Shown: positions 8,121 to 16,129, counted from the stretch's first letter. The stretch: DNA of 31,756 nucleotides from JAENVT01 sp031404635 (GCA_031404635.1 JANNHY010000161.1:1-31756), one strand, 5' to 3'. Notes: a model not told the origin generated them from the sequence alone. Numbers and translations: made by a program.

Positions 8121-9128
8121 CTATCGGTCGCTGGTCTGGCGAACGACCAACTGTGGCGTCATGACGCAGTCGATCAGCTCGCTGCGATCGTTGATGGCGG
8201 CGATCAACATCTGCGCTGCCATGGCGCCCATCTGCACTCGTGGCTGATCGATTGTTGTCAGCCCGATGTGGTTGAGCGCGGCCAGCGAGGTGTTGTCGAA
8301 GCCCACCACCGAGATGTCGCCGGGCACACGGAGACCGTGCCGCTCGATTTGATCGATGGCGCCGACAGCAGACAGGTCGTTCGCGGTGAATATGGCAGTT
8401 GGCAGTGGTTGGGCACTCATCAGCCGTTGCACTCCATTGGCGCCGGCCTCCTCGGTGAAGTCGCCGGCGATGACCTGAGCGTGATCGGCAAGCCCGTTGG
8501 CCCTCATTGCCTGCCTGTAGCCGGCGCGGCGCGGCGCGGCGCCGGCACCCTTGCCACCATCGATGTGCACGATGCGGCGGTGGGCGAGATCGACGAGGTG
8601 TTCGACAGCGAGTCGCGCGCCGAGGGCGTCATCCGTCGTCACGTTACCGATCCGTGACCCGCGTACCGCGCGACCGACGGATACCAGGGGCACTTCCACC
8701 GCCACTTCGAGGATCCGTGAGGCCGGCAGGCGGCATCCGGCCACGATGATGCCATCGACGCGTGAGGCGAGGAACGTATCGAGCGCCCGGGACTCCAGCC
8801 GGTTCGTTCGTCTGCCGCTGGCCAGGATGAGTTGGTACCCGCTGGTCTCGGCCGCGTTGTGGATGCCGTCGGCGACGTCGGCGAACCATGGGTTGTGCAG
8901 GTCGTTGAGCAGCACGCCGATTGTCATCGTGCTGCGCGCGGCCAGGTTGCGGGCCATGAGGTTGGGTCGGTAACCGAGCTTGGCGGCCGCGTCGAGGACG
9001 CGCTGGCGCGACTGAGCACTCACCCGCGGCGACTCGCGCATCACCAACGACACCAAGGCACGTGACACACCGGCGGCCTGGGCGACATCCTCGAGCGTCG
9101 GCGCACCGTTGCGGCGGTGGTCAGTCAT
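8121..9128 (-). CDS. LacI/GalR-family transcriptional regulator, probable inositol-locus regulator
   Basis: A 335-residue regulator. Residues 11-30 form the LacI helix-turn-helix (TLEDVAQAAGVSRALVSLVM), followed by the hinge-helix region (YRPNLMARNLAARS) that inserts in the minor groove at a central CG step. Residues 68-335 are a periplasmic-binding-protein-like effector domain (TIGVLLNDLHNPWF at the start). It is divergent from the sugar-transporter/inositol operon, and a CG-centred palindrome lies in the shared promoter region, so it most likely represses that operon and responds to an inositol or a derivative. ATG 9128 is the only sensible start. A -10-like hexamer ends eight bases upstream. 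Confidence 0.9.
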   Translation of the reverse strand: MTDHRRNGAPTLEDVAQAAGVSRALVSLVMRESPRVSAQSRQRVLDAAAKLGYRPNLMARNLAARSTMTIGVLLNDLHNPWFADVADGIHNAAETSGYQLILASGRRTNRLESRALDTFLASRVDGIIVAGCRLPASRILEVAVEVPLVSVGRAVRGSRIGNVTTDDALGARLAVEHLVDLAHRRIVHIDGGKGAGAAPRRAGYRQAMRANGLADHAQVIAGDFTEEAGANGVQRLMSAQPLPTAIFTANDLSAVGAIDQIERHGLRVPGDISVVGFDNTSLAALNHIGLTTIDQPRVQMGAMAAQMLIAAINDRSELIDCVMTPQLVVRQTSDR

Positions 9129-9136
9129 CGTTCACT

Positions 9137-9142
9137 AACCTA
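9137..9142 (-). promoter_or_regulatory. Candidate -10 element (TAGGTT) for the LacI-type gene
   Basis: On the minus strand TAGGTT fits TANNNT and ends eight bases before the ATG at 9128. No Shine-Dalgarno sequence lies between, which suggests leaderless expression. The candidate operator at 9173-9186 is 31 bases further upstream, so autoregulation is possible. Confidence 0.4.
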
Positions 9143-9172
9143 CCTATTTCGAGCTGTCGGTGCGCCGAAACA

Positions 9173-9186
9173 GTGGAGCGCTCTAT
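9173..9186. promoter_or_regulatory. Candidate LacI-type operator upstream of the inositol transporter
   Basis: GTGGAGCGCTCTAT has a perfect 8-bp palindromic core GAGCGCTC centred on CG, the typical form of LacI/GalR operators. It lies in the 221-base region between the LacI-type gene and the binding-protein gene. Seventeen bases around it (9171-9187) match 16 of 17 with a second site inside iolB at 16247-16263. The rest of this region has no clear sigma-70-type promoter for the rightward operon. TACGTT at 9222-9227 is the best -10 candidate. Confidence 0.6.
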
Positions 9187-9349
9187 CTCCGGTTGCGGTC
9201 GGCTGCTGTGCTGTGATCTACTACGTTCTCGGTTGCGTACGAATGGGGAAGCTGCATCGGCGAGGTCACGGGCTTGCACCCGGTCACCATCGATGTGCCA
9301 CGTCCGGCGCAGCGAGCATCATCAAACAAACAAGGGGGAACTCCGAGTG

Positions 9350-10417
9350 ATGAAGAAGATCCACGTAGCCGCGGCCTTCGCCGTGGCCAGTCTGCTGGTT
9401 GCCGCTTGTGGCGGCGACGACGACGCGAGCACCAGCGTTGCGCCGTCGGATGACACGACCGCTTCAGCTGACACTGCCGGGTCGGCCGACACTGCCGCAC
9501 CGACGGGTGACACTGCCGCACCTTCCGACGACACAGTTGCGCTCACGACCGGCGGCGACATCACGATCCATATGGTCACCCACTCCGACGACGGCCCATT
9601 CTGGTCGGTCGTCAAGCGCGGCGCCGACCAGGCGGCCGCTGACCTCGGTATCACCGTGGTTTGGGCTGCCTCCAACAACGACCCGGCCAAGCAGGTGCAG
9701 TTGATCGATGCCGCTGTCGCCGAGGGCGCTAGTGGAATAGCCGCCTCGCTGCCGAGCCCCGATCAGCTGGTCGGTCCGCTGCAGGCCGCCGTCGCCGCCG
9801 GTATCCCAGTCATCACGCTCAACTCGGGCGTGAACGACTACCAAGACATCGGTGCGCTCACCCACGTCGGCCAGACCGAGGTCATCGCCGGCAACGGTGC
9901 GGGCGAGCGGTTCAACGACGCCGGCGCCACGAAGATCCTCTGCGGTATCCAAGAGCAGTCCAATGTTGCGCTCGAGGAGCGCTGCGAAGGCCTCACGGAG
10001 ACCTTCTCGGGTGAGGTCGTCGCCCAGTTCATGGGTCTCGACGCCGACCAGACCGCGCAGCAGAACGCGATCAACGCTGCGCTCGCCGCCGACCCCGATA
10101 TCGACGGCTTCATGGGCACCGGCCCGGTCATCGCCATGTCCGGCCTGCGTGCCGGTCAGGACCTCGGTCTCGACCTCGTGGTCGGAGGCTTCGACATCAC
10201 GCCGGAGCTCATCGACGCCATTGAGGGCGGCGACGTTGCGTTCACCGTCGACCAGCAGCAGTACCTGCAGGGTTACATGCCGGTGCTCCTGCTGTTCCTC
10301 AACATCACCAACCAGAACACCCTTGGTGGTGGGCTGCCAATCCTCACCGGCCCCGGGTTTGTCACGCCCGACAACGCTGCTGCTGTGAAGGCATTGGTGG
10401 CGGAGGGCACCCGCTGA
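9350..10417 (+). CDS. Sugar (probably inositol) ABC transporter substrate-binding lipoprotein
   Basis: A 355-residue RbsB-like binding protein. A lipoprotein signal ends in LVAAC with Cys20, followed by a Thr/Asp/Ala-rich linker to about residue 63. The type-1 periplasmic-binding domain then runs from IHMVTHSDDGPFW to the C-terminus, with DPAKQVQLIDAAVAEG and GFDITPELIDAI in their usual places. It would capture the sugar outside the membrane and deliver it to the permease encoded next. The start is ATG 9350, with AGGGGGAA at 9333-9340 as a good Shine-Dalgarno sequence. GTG 9347 is an in-frame alternative. An inositol ligand is inferred from the downstream catabolic genes. Confidence 0.9.
   Translation: MKKIHVAAAFAVASLLVAACGGDDDASTSVAPSDDTTASADTAGSADTAAPTGDTAAPSDDTVALTTGGDITIHMVTHSDDGPFWSVVKRGADQAAADLGITVVWAASNNDPAKQVQLIDAAVAEGASGIAASLPSPDQLVGPLQAAVAAGIPVITLNSGVNDYQDIGALTHVGQTEVIAGNGAGERFNDAGATKILCGIQEQSNVALEERCEGLTETFSGEVVAQFMGLDADQTAQQNAINAALAADPDIDGFMGTGPVIAMSGLRAGQDLGLDLVVGGFDITPELIDAIEGGDVAFTVDQQQYLQGYMPVLLLFLNITNQNTLGGGLPILTGPGFVTPDNAAAVKALVAEGTR
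9470..9518 (+). repeat. In-frame GACACTGCCG repeats in the lipoprotein linker
   Basis: GACACTGCCG occurs exactly at 9470-9479, 9488-9497 and 9509-9518. The start-to-start spacings of 18 and 21 are multiples of three, so each copy encodes Asp-Thr-Ala. They lie in the flexible tether between the lipidated cysteine and the binding domain. Such repeats can change tether length by slippage without breaking the frame. Confidence 0.75.
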
Positions 10418-10446
10418 GTACTCGTTGAAGTTGCCCTAGAACCAAA

Positions 10447-10479
10447 CGGCGAGGGACCGGTCTGCCCGGTCCCTCGCCG
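10447..10479 (+). terminator. Strong hairpin between binding-protein and permease genes
   Basis: CGGCGAGGGACCGG at 10447-10460 pairs perfectly with CCGGTCCCTCGCCG at 10466-10479 around a 5-base loop, a 14-bp GC-rich stem starting 30 bases after the binding-protein stop. No U-run follows. Stems in this position of sugar-transport operons commonly cause partial termination or protect the upstream mRNA from 3' decay, so that binding protein exceeds permease. That role is inferred here. Confidence 0.8.
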
Positions 10480-10509
10480 CCGGTTCAGGGTCGGTCGATC
10501 TACTGGTTG

Positions 10510-10523
10510 ACGTTAGGTAACGT
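10510..10523. promoter_or_regulatory. Inverted repeat ahead of the permease gene
   Basis: ACGTTAGGTAACGT is a 6-2-6 inverted repeat overlapping a TTGACG at 10507-10512 that resembles a -35 element. A second small stem (GTCCC/GGGAC) lies at 10530-10543. No matching -10 is evident, so an internal promoter or operator is only a possibility. Confidence 0.25.
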
Positions 10524-10577
10524 GGGAACGTCCCGACCGGGACATCGTGGGGAAGACAAGGGGCAAGAGGGGGATGT

Positions 10578-12542
10578 GTGACGGTCACTGAGGTCGCCGC
10601 GGTGCCGAAGTCGACGGGTGCAACCGGCGACGAACGGCTCGCCTATCGGGGTGTGTTTCAACGCCTGTTCATCCGTCCGGAGATCGGCGCGGCGATCGGT
10701 GCTGTAGCGATCTGGATTTTCTTCTGGGCCGTAGCCGCAAAGTTCGGCACGGCCGGCGGAACGTCGTCGATCCTCGACGTGGCCGCGACGCTCGGCATCA
10801 TGGCCGTGGCGGTGTCGATGCTGATGATCGGTGGCGAGTTCGACCTCTCGTCGGGGTCGACGACTGGGGCGATGGGCATCCTCACCATTCTGCTGGTCAA
10901 AGAGACCGGCGACCTCGGCGGCGCCGGACTCAGTCTGTGGATCGCAATTCCAATCTCGTTCGCCGTGGCGATGGGCATCGGCTACTTCAACGGGATGATG
11001 GTCGAGCGCACCAAGCTGCCGAGCTTCATCGTTACATTGGGCATGTTCTTCGTGCTCAAGGGAGCAAAGCTCGGCTTCTCCAAGCTGATCGTCGACCAGA
11101 TCCAGGTAGGGCGTATCGACGAGGGCGACGGCTACGAGTTCTGGCGCAAGATCTTCGCCGCCGAGTGGGGTCGCAACGAGCATCAGCTCGGGTCGCGGGA
11201 TCTCATCTACACGGTCGGCATCGTTGGAGGCGTGGCGTTGCTGGTGCTGGCGACCTACGAGATGCATTTCCGCCGTCGCCAGCAGCGACTCATCGCCGGC
11301 GCCGGAGTGTTCGGCGTCGGGGTGATCGCTGCACTGGCGGGAGCCATCGTGCTGCACGCCACCGACAACAGCAGCGGCAACTGGCTCGGCGGGGCCGCCA
11401 TCGGAGTCGGGGTGGTGATTGCGTTGTACGGTCTCGGTCGCTGGCGCTACGAGCCGCTCGCCCATGGTGGACCAGCGAGGTTGACGCCGGCCGTCATCAA
11501 GCCGCTCGGCGGGGCTTCCGTGGCTCTGGTGCTGGCGATCATTTGTGCCACTGCCCTCGACTCCGAGTCGGTCAAGAGCCTGTTCTTCCCCTTCACCGAG
11601 CAGGGCCTGCGCGCCGTGCTCTTCATCGGCTTTGCCGCATTGGCCGTCGCCCAGCTCATGATCGCCGCCAACCGGGCCCGGATGATCTCACCGATGTCCA
11701 AGTTGGTGGTCTCCAGCCTCAACGCGGCGGTCATCGCCTTCCTCGCTTTCTTCATCAGATCGCAGTCCGGCGTCGCCAAGTTCCGTAGCGAGCTGTTCAC
11801 ATCGCTGCTGTTCGTCGCGTTGCTGATATTCGTTTGGGCGGTGTGCGGGCTCGTGTATGCCGAACGAAGTACGCCGGATCGCCAGGCTGAACGTCTGGCA
11901 CTCCGCCTCGTCGTCGTCGGTACTATCGCCGCCGTGATCGGCCTGGCGGTGAAGCTGCTGTACACGACCGAGGCCGAGATCGCTGCGGGCCTCGCCCCGG
12001 CGAAGTTCAGCATGCGCATCGTCTGGTTCATCGGCTTCGCCGCAGTTGCCACGTGGGTGCTCGGCCGTACTCGCTTCGGCTCGTGGACCTTTGCGGTCGG
12101 TGGCAACAAGGAGGCAGCACGCCAGGTCGGCGTGCCGGCGGGGCGCACCAAGACCCACCTGTTCATGATCGTCTCCGGCGCGGCGTGGCTCGTCGGCATG
12201 CTGCTGGCCTTCCGCCTCAACACCATCCAAGCCGGAACCGGCGATGGGTTGGAGTTCGAGTACATCATTGCCGCGGTGGTGGGTGGCACGCTGCTGACCG
12301 GCGGCTACGGAACCGCGATCGGCGGGGCGATCGGTGCGGTGATCATGGCCATGTCGTTCCAGGGCATCCCCAGCGCGCGCTGGAACACCGACTGGCGTTT
12401 CGTGTTCCTCGGAGCGATCCTGCTACTTGCCGTGATCGCCAATCGCAGCATTCGCACGAGGGCCGAGGCCACCCGACGAGCCGAATCCGGCTTGCCGCCA
12501 GACCACGCCGCCGACGCGGCGATTGCAGATGGAACACCATGA
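10578..12542 (+). CDS. Oversized RbsC-type sugar ABC permease with a large membrane insertion
   Basis: A 654-residue permease, about twice the usual 320-350 of RbsC/BPD_transp_2 proteins. Residues 36-175 match the family N-half, with GGEFDLSSGS at 85-94 and the KLPSFIVTLGM segment at 146-156. Residues about 480-625 match the C-half, with the ATPase-contact loop GGNKEAARQVGVP at 508-520 and the VVGGTLLTGGYGT segment at 567-579. Between them, about 205-480, is an added region with roughly eight hydrophobic stretches that standard permeases lack. The frame is open throughout, so this is not an assembly join. GTG 10578 follows AGAGGGGG at 10566-10573 by four bases. The stop overlaps the ATPase start (ATGA). 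Confidence 0.88.
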   Translation: MTVTEVAAVPKSTGATGDERLAYRGVFQRLFIRPEIGAAIGAVAIWIFFWAVAAKFGTAGGTSSILDVAATLGIMAVAVSMLMIGGEFDLSSGSTTGAMGILTILLVKETGDLGGAGLSLWIAIPISFAVAMGIGYFNGMMVERTKLPSFIVTLGMFFVLKGAKLGFSKLIVDQIQVGRIDEGDGYEFWRKIFAAEWGRNEHQLGSRDLIYTVGIVGGVALLVLATYEMHFRRRQQRLIAGAGVFGVGVIAALAGAIVLHATDNSSGNWLGGAAIGVGVVIALYGLGRWRYEPLAHGGPARLTPAVIKPLGGASVALVLAIICATALDSESVKSLFFPFTEQGLRAVLFIGFAALAVAQLMIAANRARMISPMSKLVVSSLNAAVIAFLAFFIRSQSGVAKFRSELFTSLLFVALLIFVWAVCGLVYAERSTPDRQAERLALRLVVVGTIAAVIGLAVKLLYTTEAEIAAGLAPAKFSMRIVWFIGFAAVATWVLGRTRFGSWTFAVGGNKEAARQVGVPAGRTKTHLFMIVSGAAWLVGMLLAFRLNTIQAGTGDGLEFEYIIAAVVGGTLLTGGYGTAIGGAIGAVIMAMSFQGIPSARWNTDWRFVFLGAILLLAVIANRSIRTRAEATRRAESGLPPDHAADAAIADGTP

Positions 12543-13345
12543 GCGCACAACATCTCCTCGAACTCGAGAACATCTCCAAGTACTACGGCAACATCATCGC
12601 CCTGCGCGGGGTGTCGACCTACGTCAATGCCGGCGAAGTGACCTGCGTACTCGGCGACAACGGCGCCGGCAAGTCGTCGTTGATCAAGATCCTCGCCGGG
12701 GTGCACAAGCAGAGCGAAGGCACGATCCGCATGAATGGTGAGGAGGTCAGTTTCGACTCACCTCGTCAGGCCCTTGCCGCTGGTATCGCCACCGTCTACC
12801 AAGACCTGGCCATGGTGCCGTTGATGTCGGTGTGGCGCAACTTCTTCCTCGGTGCCGAGCCCACCAAGAACCTGGGCCCGCTGAAGTGGATCGACAAGGA
12901 GCGCGCTCAATCCATCGCCAAGTCCGAGCTCGCCAAGATGGGCATCGACATCCGCGACACCGAGCAGCCTGTCGGCACGCTCTCGGGTGGCGAGCGTCAG
13001 TCTGTGGCAATCGCCCGTGCCGGCTACTTCGGAGCGAAGGTGTTGATTCTCGACGAGCCGACCTCGGCGCTCGGAGTCAAGCAGTCGGGTGTTGTTCTGC
13101 GGCGTGTCGTCGAGGCGCGCAACCGCGGGCTGGCGGTGATCCTGATCACTCACAACCCCAGCCACGCCTACCCGGTCGGCAACCGTTTCCTGATCCTCGA
13201 CCGCGGTCACTCGATGGGCAGCTTTGCCAAGGAGGACATCAAGCTGGAGGAACTGACCCAGATGATGGCCGGCGGGGCGGAGCTGCGAGAGTTGCAGCAC
13301 GAGCTCGAACTGGCGATCAGCGCCGGTTCCAGCGGAGTTCGATGA
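12539..13345 (+). CDS. Sugar ABC transporter ATP-binding protein (single domain)
   Basis: A 268-residue ATPase that powers the preceding permease. It has Walker A GDNGAGKSS at 39-47, Q-loop Gln88, signature LSGGERQ at 148-154, Walker B LILDEPTSAL at 169-178 and the H-loop His205. Most RbsA/MglA-type ATPases carry two fused ABC domains; this one carries one, like FrcA, so two copies should pair in the transporter. ATG 12539 sits in an ATGA overlap with the permease stop. The C-terminal about 40 residues are a charged helix. The gene is followed by a 41-base gap before iolE. Confidence 0.9.
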   Translation: MSAQHLLELENISKYYGNIIALRGVSTYVNAGEVTCVLGDNGAGKSSLIKILAGVHKQSEGTIRMNGEEVSFDSPRQALAAGIATVYQDLAMVPLMSVWRNFFLGAEPTKNLGPLKWIDKERAQSIAKSELAKMGIDIRDTEQPVGTLSGGERQSVAIARAGYFGAKVLILDEPTSALGVKQSGVVLRRVVEARNRGLAVILITHNPSHAYPVGNRFLILDRGHSMGSFAKEDIKLEELTQMMAGGAELRELQHELELAISAGSSGVR

Positions 13346-13386
13346 CCCGACGTGCGTCGCGATCTACTCGATGAGGATGGCCCACC

Positions 13387-14262
13387 ATGATTGATCGACT
13401 CGCCGCCGCTCCGATCTCCTGGGGTATTTGTGAAGCTCCGGGCTGGGGACTGCAGATGTCGCCTCGCCGCGTGCTTTCGGAGATGCGCGAGCTGGGTATC
13501 CACCGCACCGAGCTGGGCGCGCTCGGCTGGCTTCCCCCCGACCCCAACGAACTCGCTGACCTCTTGACGGAGTTCGAGCTGAGTGTGCTCGGTGGGTTCG
13601 TGCCGCTCGTGCTGCACGACCCAGCCCTGCACGAGCAGGCCATGGCCGACGCCGTACAAGCGGCCAAGACGCTGAGTTCGGCGGGCGCCACCTATTTTGT
13701 GACCGCGATCGTGTCGAGTCACGAGGCCTGGGAGCGCCCGGCGGTCGAAGCCGCTCAGTGGCGCACGCTGTTCGACCACCTCGCCGAGATCGACCGCCTT
13801 GTCGACGGCTACGGGCTTCGCCAGGTGGTGCACCCCCACGTCAATACCCTGATCGAGACGGCCGCCGAGTTCCAGCGGTTCCTCGACAACACGGCGTCGA
13901 ATTTCTGTCTCGATACCGGCCACCTGTTCGTCGGTGGCACCGATCCGGTCGCGGTCGCGGCTCGGCACTACGACCGCGTCGGTCTCGTGCACATCAAAGA
14001 TGTCGACCAGCGAGTGGCGGCTCGGCTTCAATCCGGTGAGCTGACGCTCATGCGGGCCACGCAGGAGGGGCTGTTTCCTGCGGCGGGCTCGGGCGACGTG
14101 CCGATCGCGGCAACGGTGCAGACCCTCGAACAGGCCGGCTACACCGGCTGGTACGTACTCGAGCAGGACGTGGCTCTGCTCGACGGTGAGCCTGCGCTCG
14201 GCGACGGCCCGGTGCACGGCGTGCGACAGAGCATCGAGTACTTGAAGACCTTGGCCGTGTGA
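13387..14262 (+). CDS. iolE: Sugar phosphate isomerase/epimerase-fold protein, probable inosose dehydratase IolE
   Basis: A 291-residue AP-endonuclease-2-like TIM barrel. In the inositol pathway IolE removes water from 2-keto-myo-inositol to give the trihydroxycyclohexanedione used by IolD. The N-terminal APISWGI and the metal and substrate residues typical of the fold are present: Glu42, Glu157, Asp176 and His179 in LDTGHL, His202, Lys204 and Asp205 in HIKDVD, and a late Glu in YVLEQD. Placement directly upstream of an iolC-like gene and in the same operon as iolB and iolD favours IolE. The inosose isomerase IolI has the same fold and is the main alternative. A GAGG lies about ten bases before ATG 13387. 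Confidence 0.78.
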   Translation: MIDRLAAAPISWGICEAPGWGLQMSPRRVLSEMRELGIHRTELGALGWLPPDPNELADLLTEFELSVLGGFVPLVLHDPALHEQAMADAVQAAKTLSSAGATYFVTAIVSSHEAWERPAVEAAQWRTLFDHLAEIDRLVDGYGLRQVVHPHVNTLIETAAEFQRFLDNTASNFCLDTGHLFVGGTDPVAVAARHYDRVGLVHIKDVDQRVAARLQSGELTLMRATQEGLFPAAGSGDVPIAATVQTLEQAGYTGWYVLEQDVALLDGEPALGDGPVHGVRQSIEYLKTLAV

Positions 14263-15237
14263 GCGAGCCGATGGCCGCCGACGCTCCGCCGCTCGAACTC
14301 GTGACTGTCGGGCGCATCTGCGTCGACCTGTATGCCAACGAGGCCGGCGCCAGCTTCGGCGACCCGCAGACCTTCACCAAGTCGATCGGCGGCACGGCGA
14401 CCAACGTCGCCATCGCTGCGGCGCGACTCGGTCATCGGGCGGCGGTGTTCACCAAGGTCGGCAACGACCCGTTCGGCGAGTATGTGCGCCACAAACTCGA
14501 GGGGTTCGGCGTCGATACCCGCTACGTGTCGACGCATCCGTCGATGCCGACGCCACTCGCCTTCGCCGCGATGGACCCGCCCGAAGACCCGAAGCTGTTG
14601 ATGTACCGGTACCCCGATCGGCCCTGATCAGACCGTCGAGGCGTCGGAGATCGATCGCCAGACTGTGGCCGACGTTCCTGTCCTGTGGTTGACGGGAGCG
14701 TGGTTCTCCAACGGCCCGGCCAGAGCAACCTGCTGGGAGTTGCTGTCGATACGGAACCGCAAGGCGCACGTCGTGTTCGATCTCGACTATCGGGCCAACT
14801 TCTGGTCGAGCCGCGACGAGGCCCGCGCCGACATCGGCCCGGTGCTCGATCATGTCACGGTGGCCGTTGGTAACCGCACGGAATGCGAGGTCGCCGTCGG
14901 GTCGGGCGACCCACTCGAGGCGGCACGGCGTTTGCTCGGGCGTGGGGTCGAACTGGCCATCGTCAAGATGGGCGGCGACGGCGTGATGGTGGCGACGTTG
15001 CAGGGCACCACCATTGTGCCGCCGCACTTCGTCAAGGTCGTTTGCGGTCTCGGTGCCGGTGATGCCTTCGGTGGGATGCTCGTCCACGGGCTGCTGTCGG
15101 GCTGGGAGCCGGCGCGCATCGTCGAGTATTGCAACGTGGCCGGCGCAATCGTGGCGTCGAGGTTGTTGTGCTCCGACGCCATGCCGACGCTGGCCGAGGT
15201 CACCGAAGCGTTGGAGGATCATCGTGTTGCTCGATGA
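14259..15237 (+). pseudogene. iolC: iolC-like 5-dehydro-2-deoxygluconokinase with an internal frame break
   Basis: A PfkB-family kinase split over two frames. The first part (14259-14627, 122 residues) contains ELVTVGRICVDLYA and the ribokinase signature GGTATNVAIAAARLG, and ends YRYPDRP-stop at TGA 14625. The second frame continues at once from GAT 14626 (DQTVEASEIDRQTV), through VVFDLDYR, to the catalytic GLGAGDAFGG and a normal C-terminus. Skipping a single base at 14619-14625 restores a full-length kinase of about 325 residues without gap relative to the usual YRYPxxPD pattern. It is either a one-base insertion (mutation or sequencing error) or a +1 frameshift at CCC-TGA. The pathway step is phosphorylation of 2-deoxy-5-keto-gluconate. 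GTG 14259 overlaps the iolE stop. Confidence 0.85.
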
Positions 15238-16129
15238 CGAGACGTTCGCATCGCTGACCGAGACCCGCGTCGTCGCACCCCACAAGATCGGCGAGGCGCT
15301 CGCGGCGCGGCGGCGACGGCAGACCATGACGCAGGATGGCATGCTGTTCATCGTTGCCGCGGATCACACGGCTCGGGCGATGGTGGGGCTCTATGACGAC
15401 CCGCTGGCAATGGCCAACCGCCGCTCGATGCTCGACCGTCTGCTTACCGCGCTGGAACACCCGCGAGTCGACGGCGTGCTGGGCAGCGCCGAGATCATCG
15501 ACGACTTGGCATTGCTCGAAGCACTCCACGACAAGGTCGCGGTCGGGACGATGAACCGTGGCGGGCTCGCCGGGGCCAGTTGGACGATCGACGACCGCTT
15601 CACCGCGTTCGACACAGCGCATCTACGTGCCGCCAACCTCGACGCCGGCAAGTTGCTGCTGCGCATCGACTACCACGATGCCGGCACGATCCCCACCCTC
15701 GCCAGTGCTGCCCGGGCAGTGCAGGAACTGAACGACGCCAAGATGATGGCGATGGTCGAGCCGATCCCGTACACCAAGAACGGCAAGGGTGAGGCGGTGT
15801 GGGATACCGATCCGCTGGCGCTGGTGAAAGCCGTGGGCGTCAGTGCCGCGCTCGGCGGATCAAGCGCGTACACGTGGCTGAAGATCCAGGCAACGGCCGA
15901 TATCGCCACCGTCGCCGAGGTCACCACGCAGCCACTGCTTCTCCTTGGCGGCGCGCCAGGCCCTGATCCCGAAGCCACCTTTGCCCTGTGGGAACAGGCG
16001 CTGCATCAACCAACCGTACGCGGACTGGTGATCGGGCGGTCGTTGTTGTATCCGGCCTCCGGCGACGTTGCCAGTGCGGTCGCCCGCGCTGCCGACTTGG
16101 TGCAGCAGGCAGCAAAGGACAGGCAATGA
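15224..16129 (+). CDS. Cgl0159-type (beta/alpha)8 protein, probable aldolase of the inositol pathway
   Basis: A 301-residue protein resembling the Cgl0159 family found inside actinobacterial inositol clusters next to iolC. Visible segments fit a class-I-aldolase-like TIM barrel: GMLFIVAADHTAR near residue 40, RVDGVLGSAEIIDDL, LLLRIDYHDAG, AMVEPIPYTKNGKG and LLLGGAPGPDPE at the phosphate-binding end. No separate IolJ is present, so it may split 2-deoxy-5-keto-gluconate 6-phosphate into dihydroxyacetone phosphate and malonate semialdehyde. That role is an inference. GTG 15224 lies six bases after GGAGG (15213-15217) and 14 bases inside the end of the kinase gene, so the two are probably coupled. 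Its stop overlaps the iolB ATG. Confidence 0.82.
   Translation: MLLDDETFASLTETRVVAPHKIGEALAARRRRQTMTQDGMLFIVAADHTARAMVGLYDDPLAMANRRSMLDRLLTALEHPRVDGVLGSAEIIDDLALLEALHDKVAVGTMNRGGLAGASWTIDDRFTAFDTAHLRAANLDAGKLLLRIDYHDAGTIPTLASAARAVQELNDAKMMAMVEPIPYTKNGKGEAVWDTDPLALVKAVGVSAALGGSSAYTWLKIQATADIATVAEVTTQPLLLLGGAPGPDPEATFALWEQALHQPTVRGLVIGRSLLYPASGDVASAVARAADLVQQAAKDRQ

Noticed and set aside
9222..9227. TACGTT as the -10 element of the transporter operon
   Set aside because: Hexamer fits TANNNT, but no -35 at proper distance and over 120 bases to the start codon; left as a mention, not a feature.
13348..13359. CGACG-TG-CGTCG inverted repeat before iolE
   Set aside because: Short and GC-rich, of a kind common here by chance, with no second copy elsewhere.
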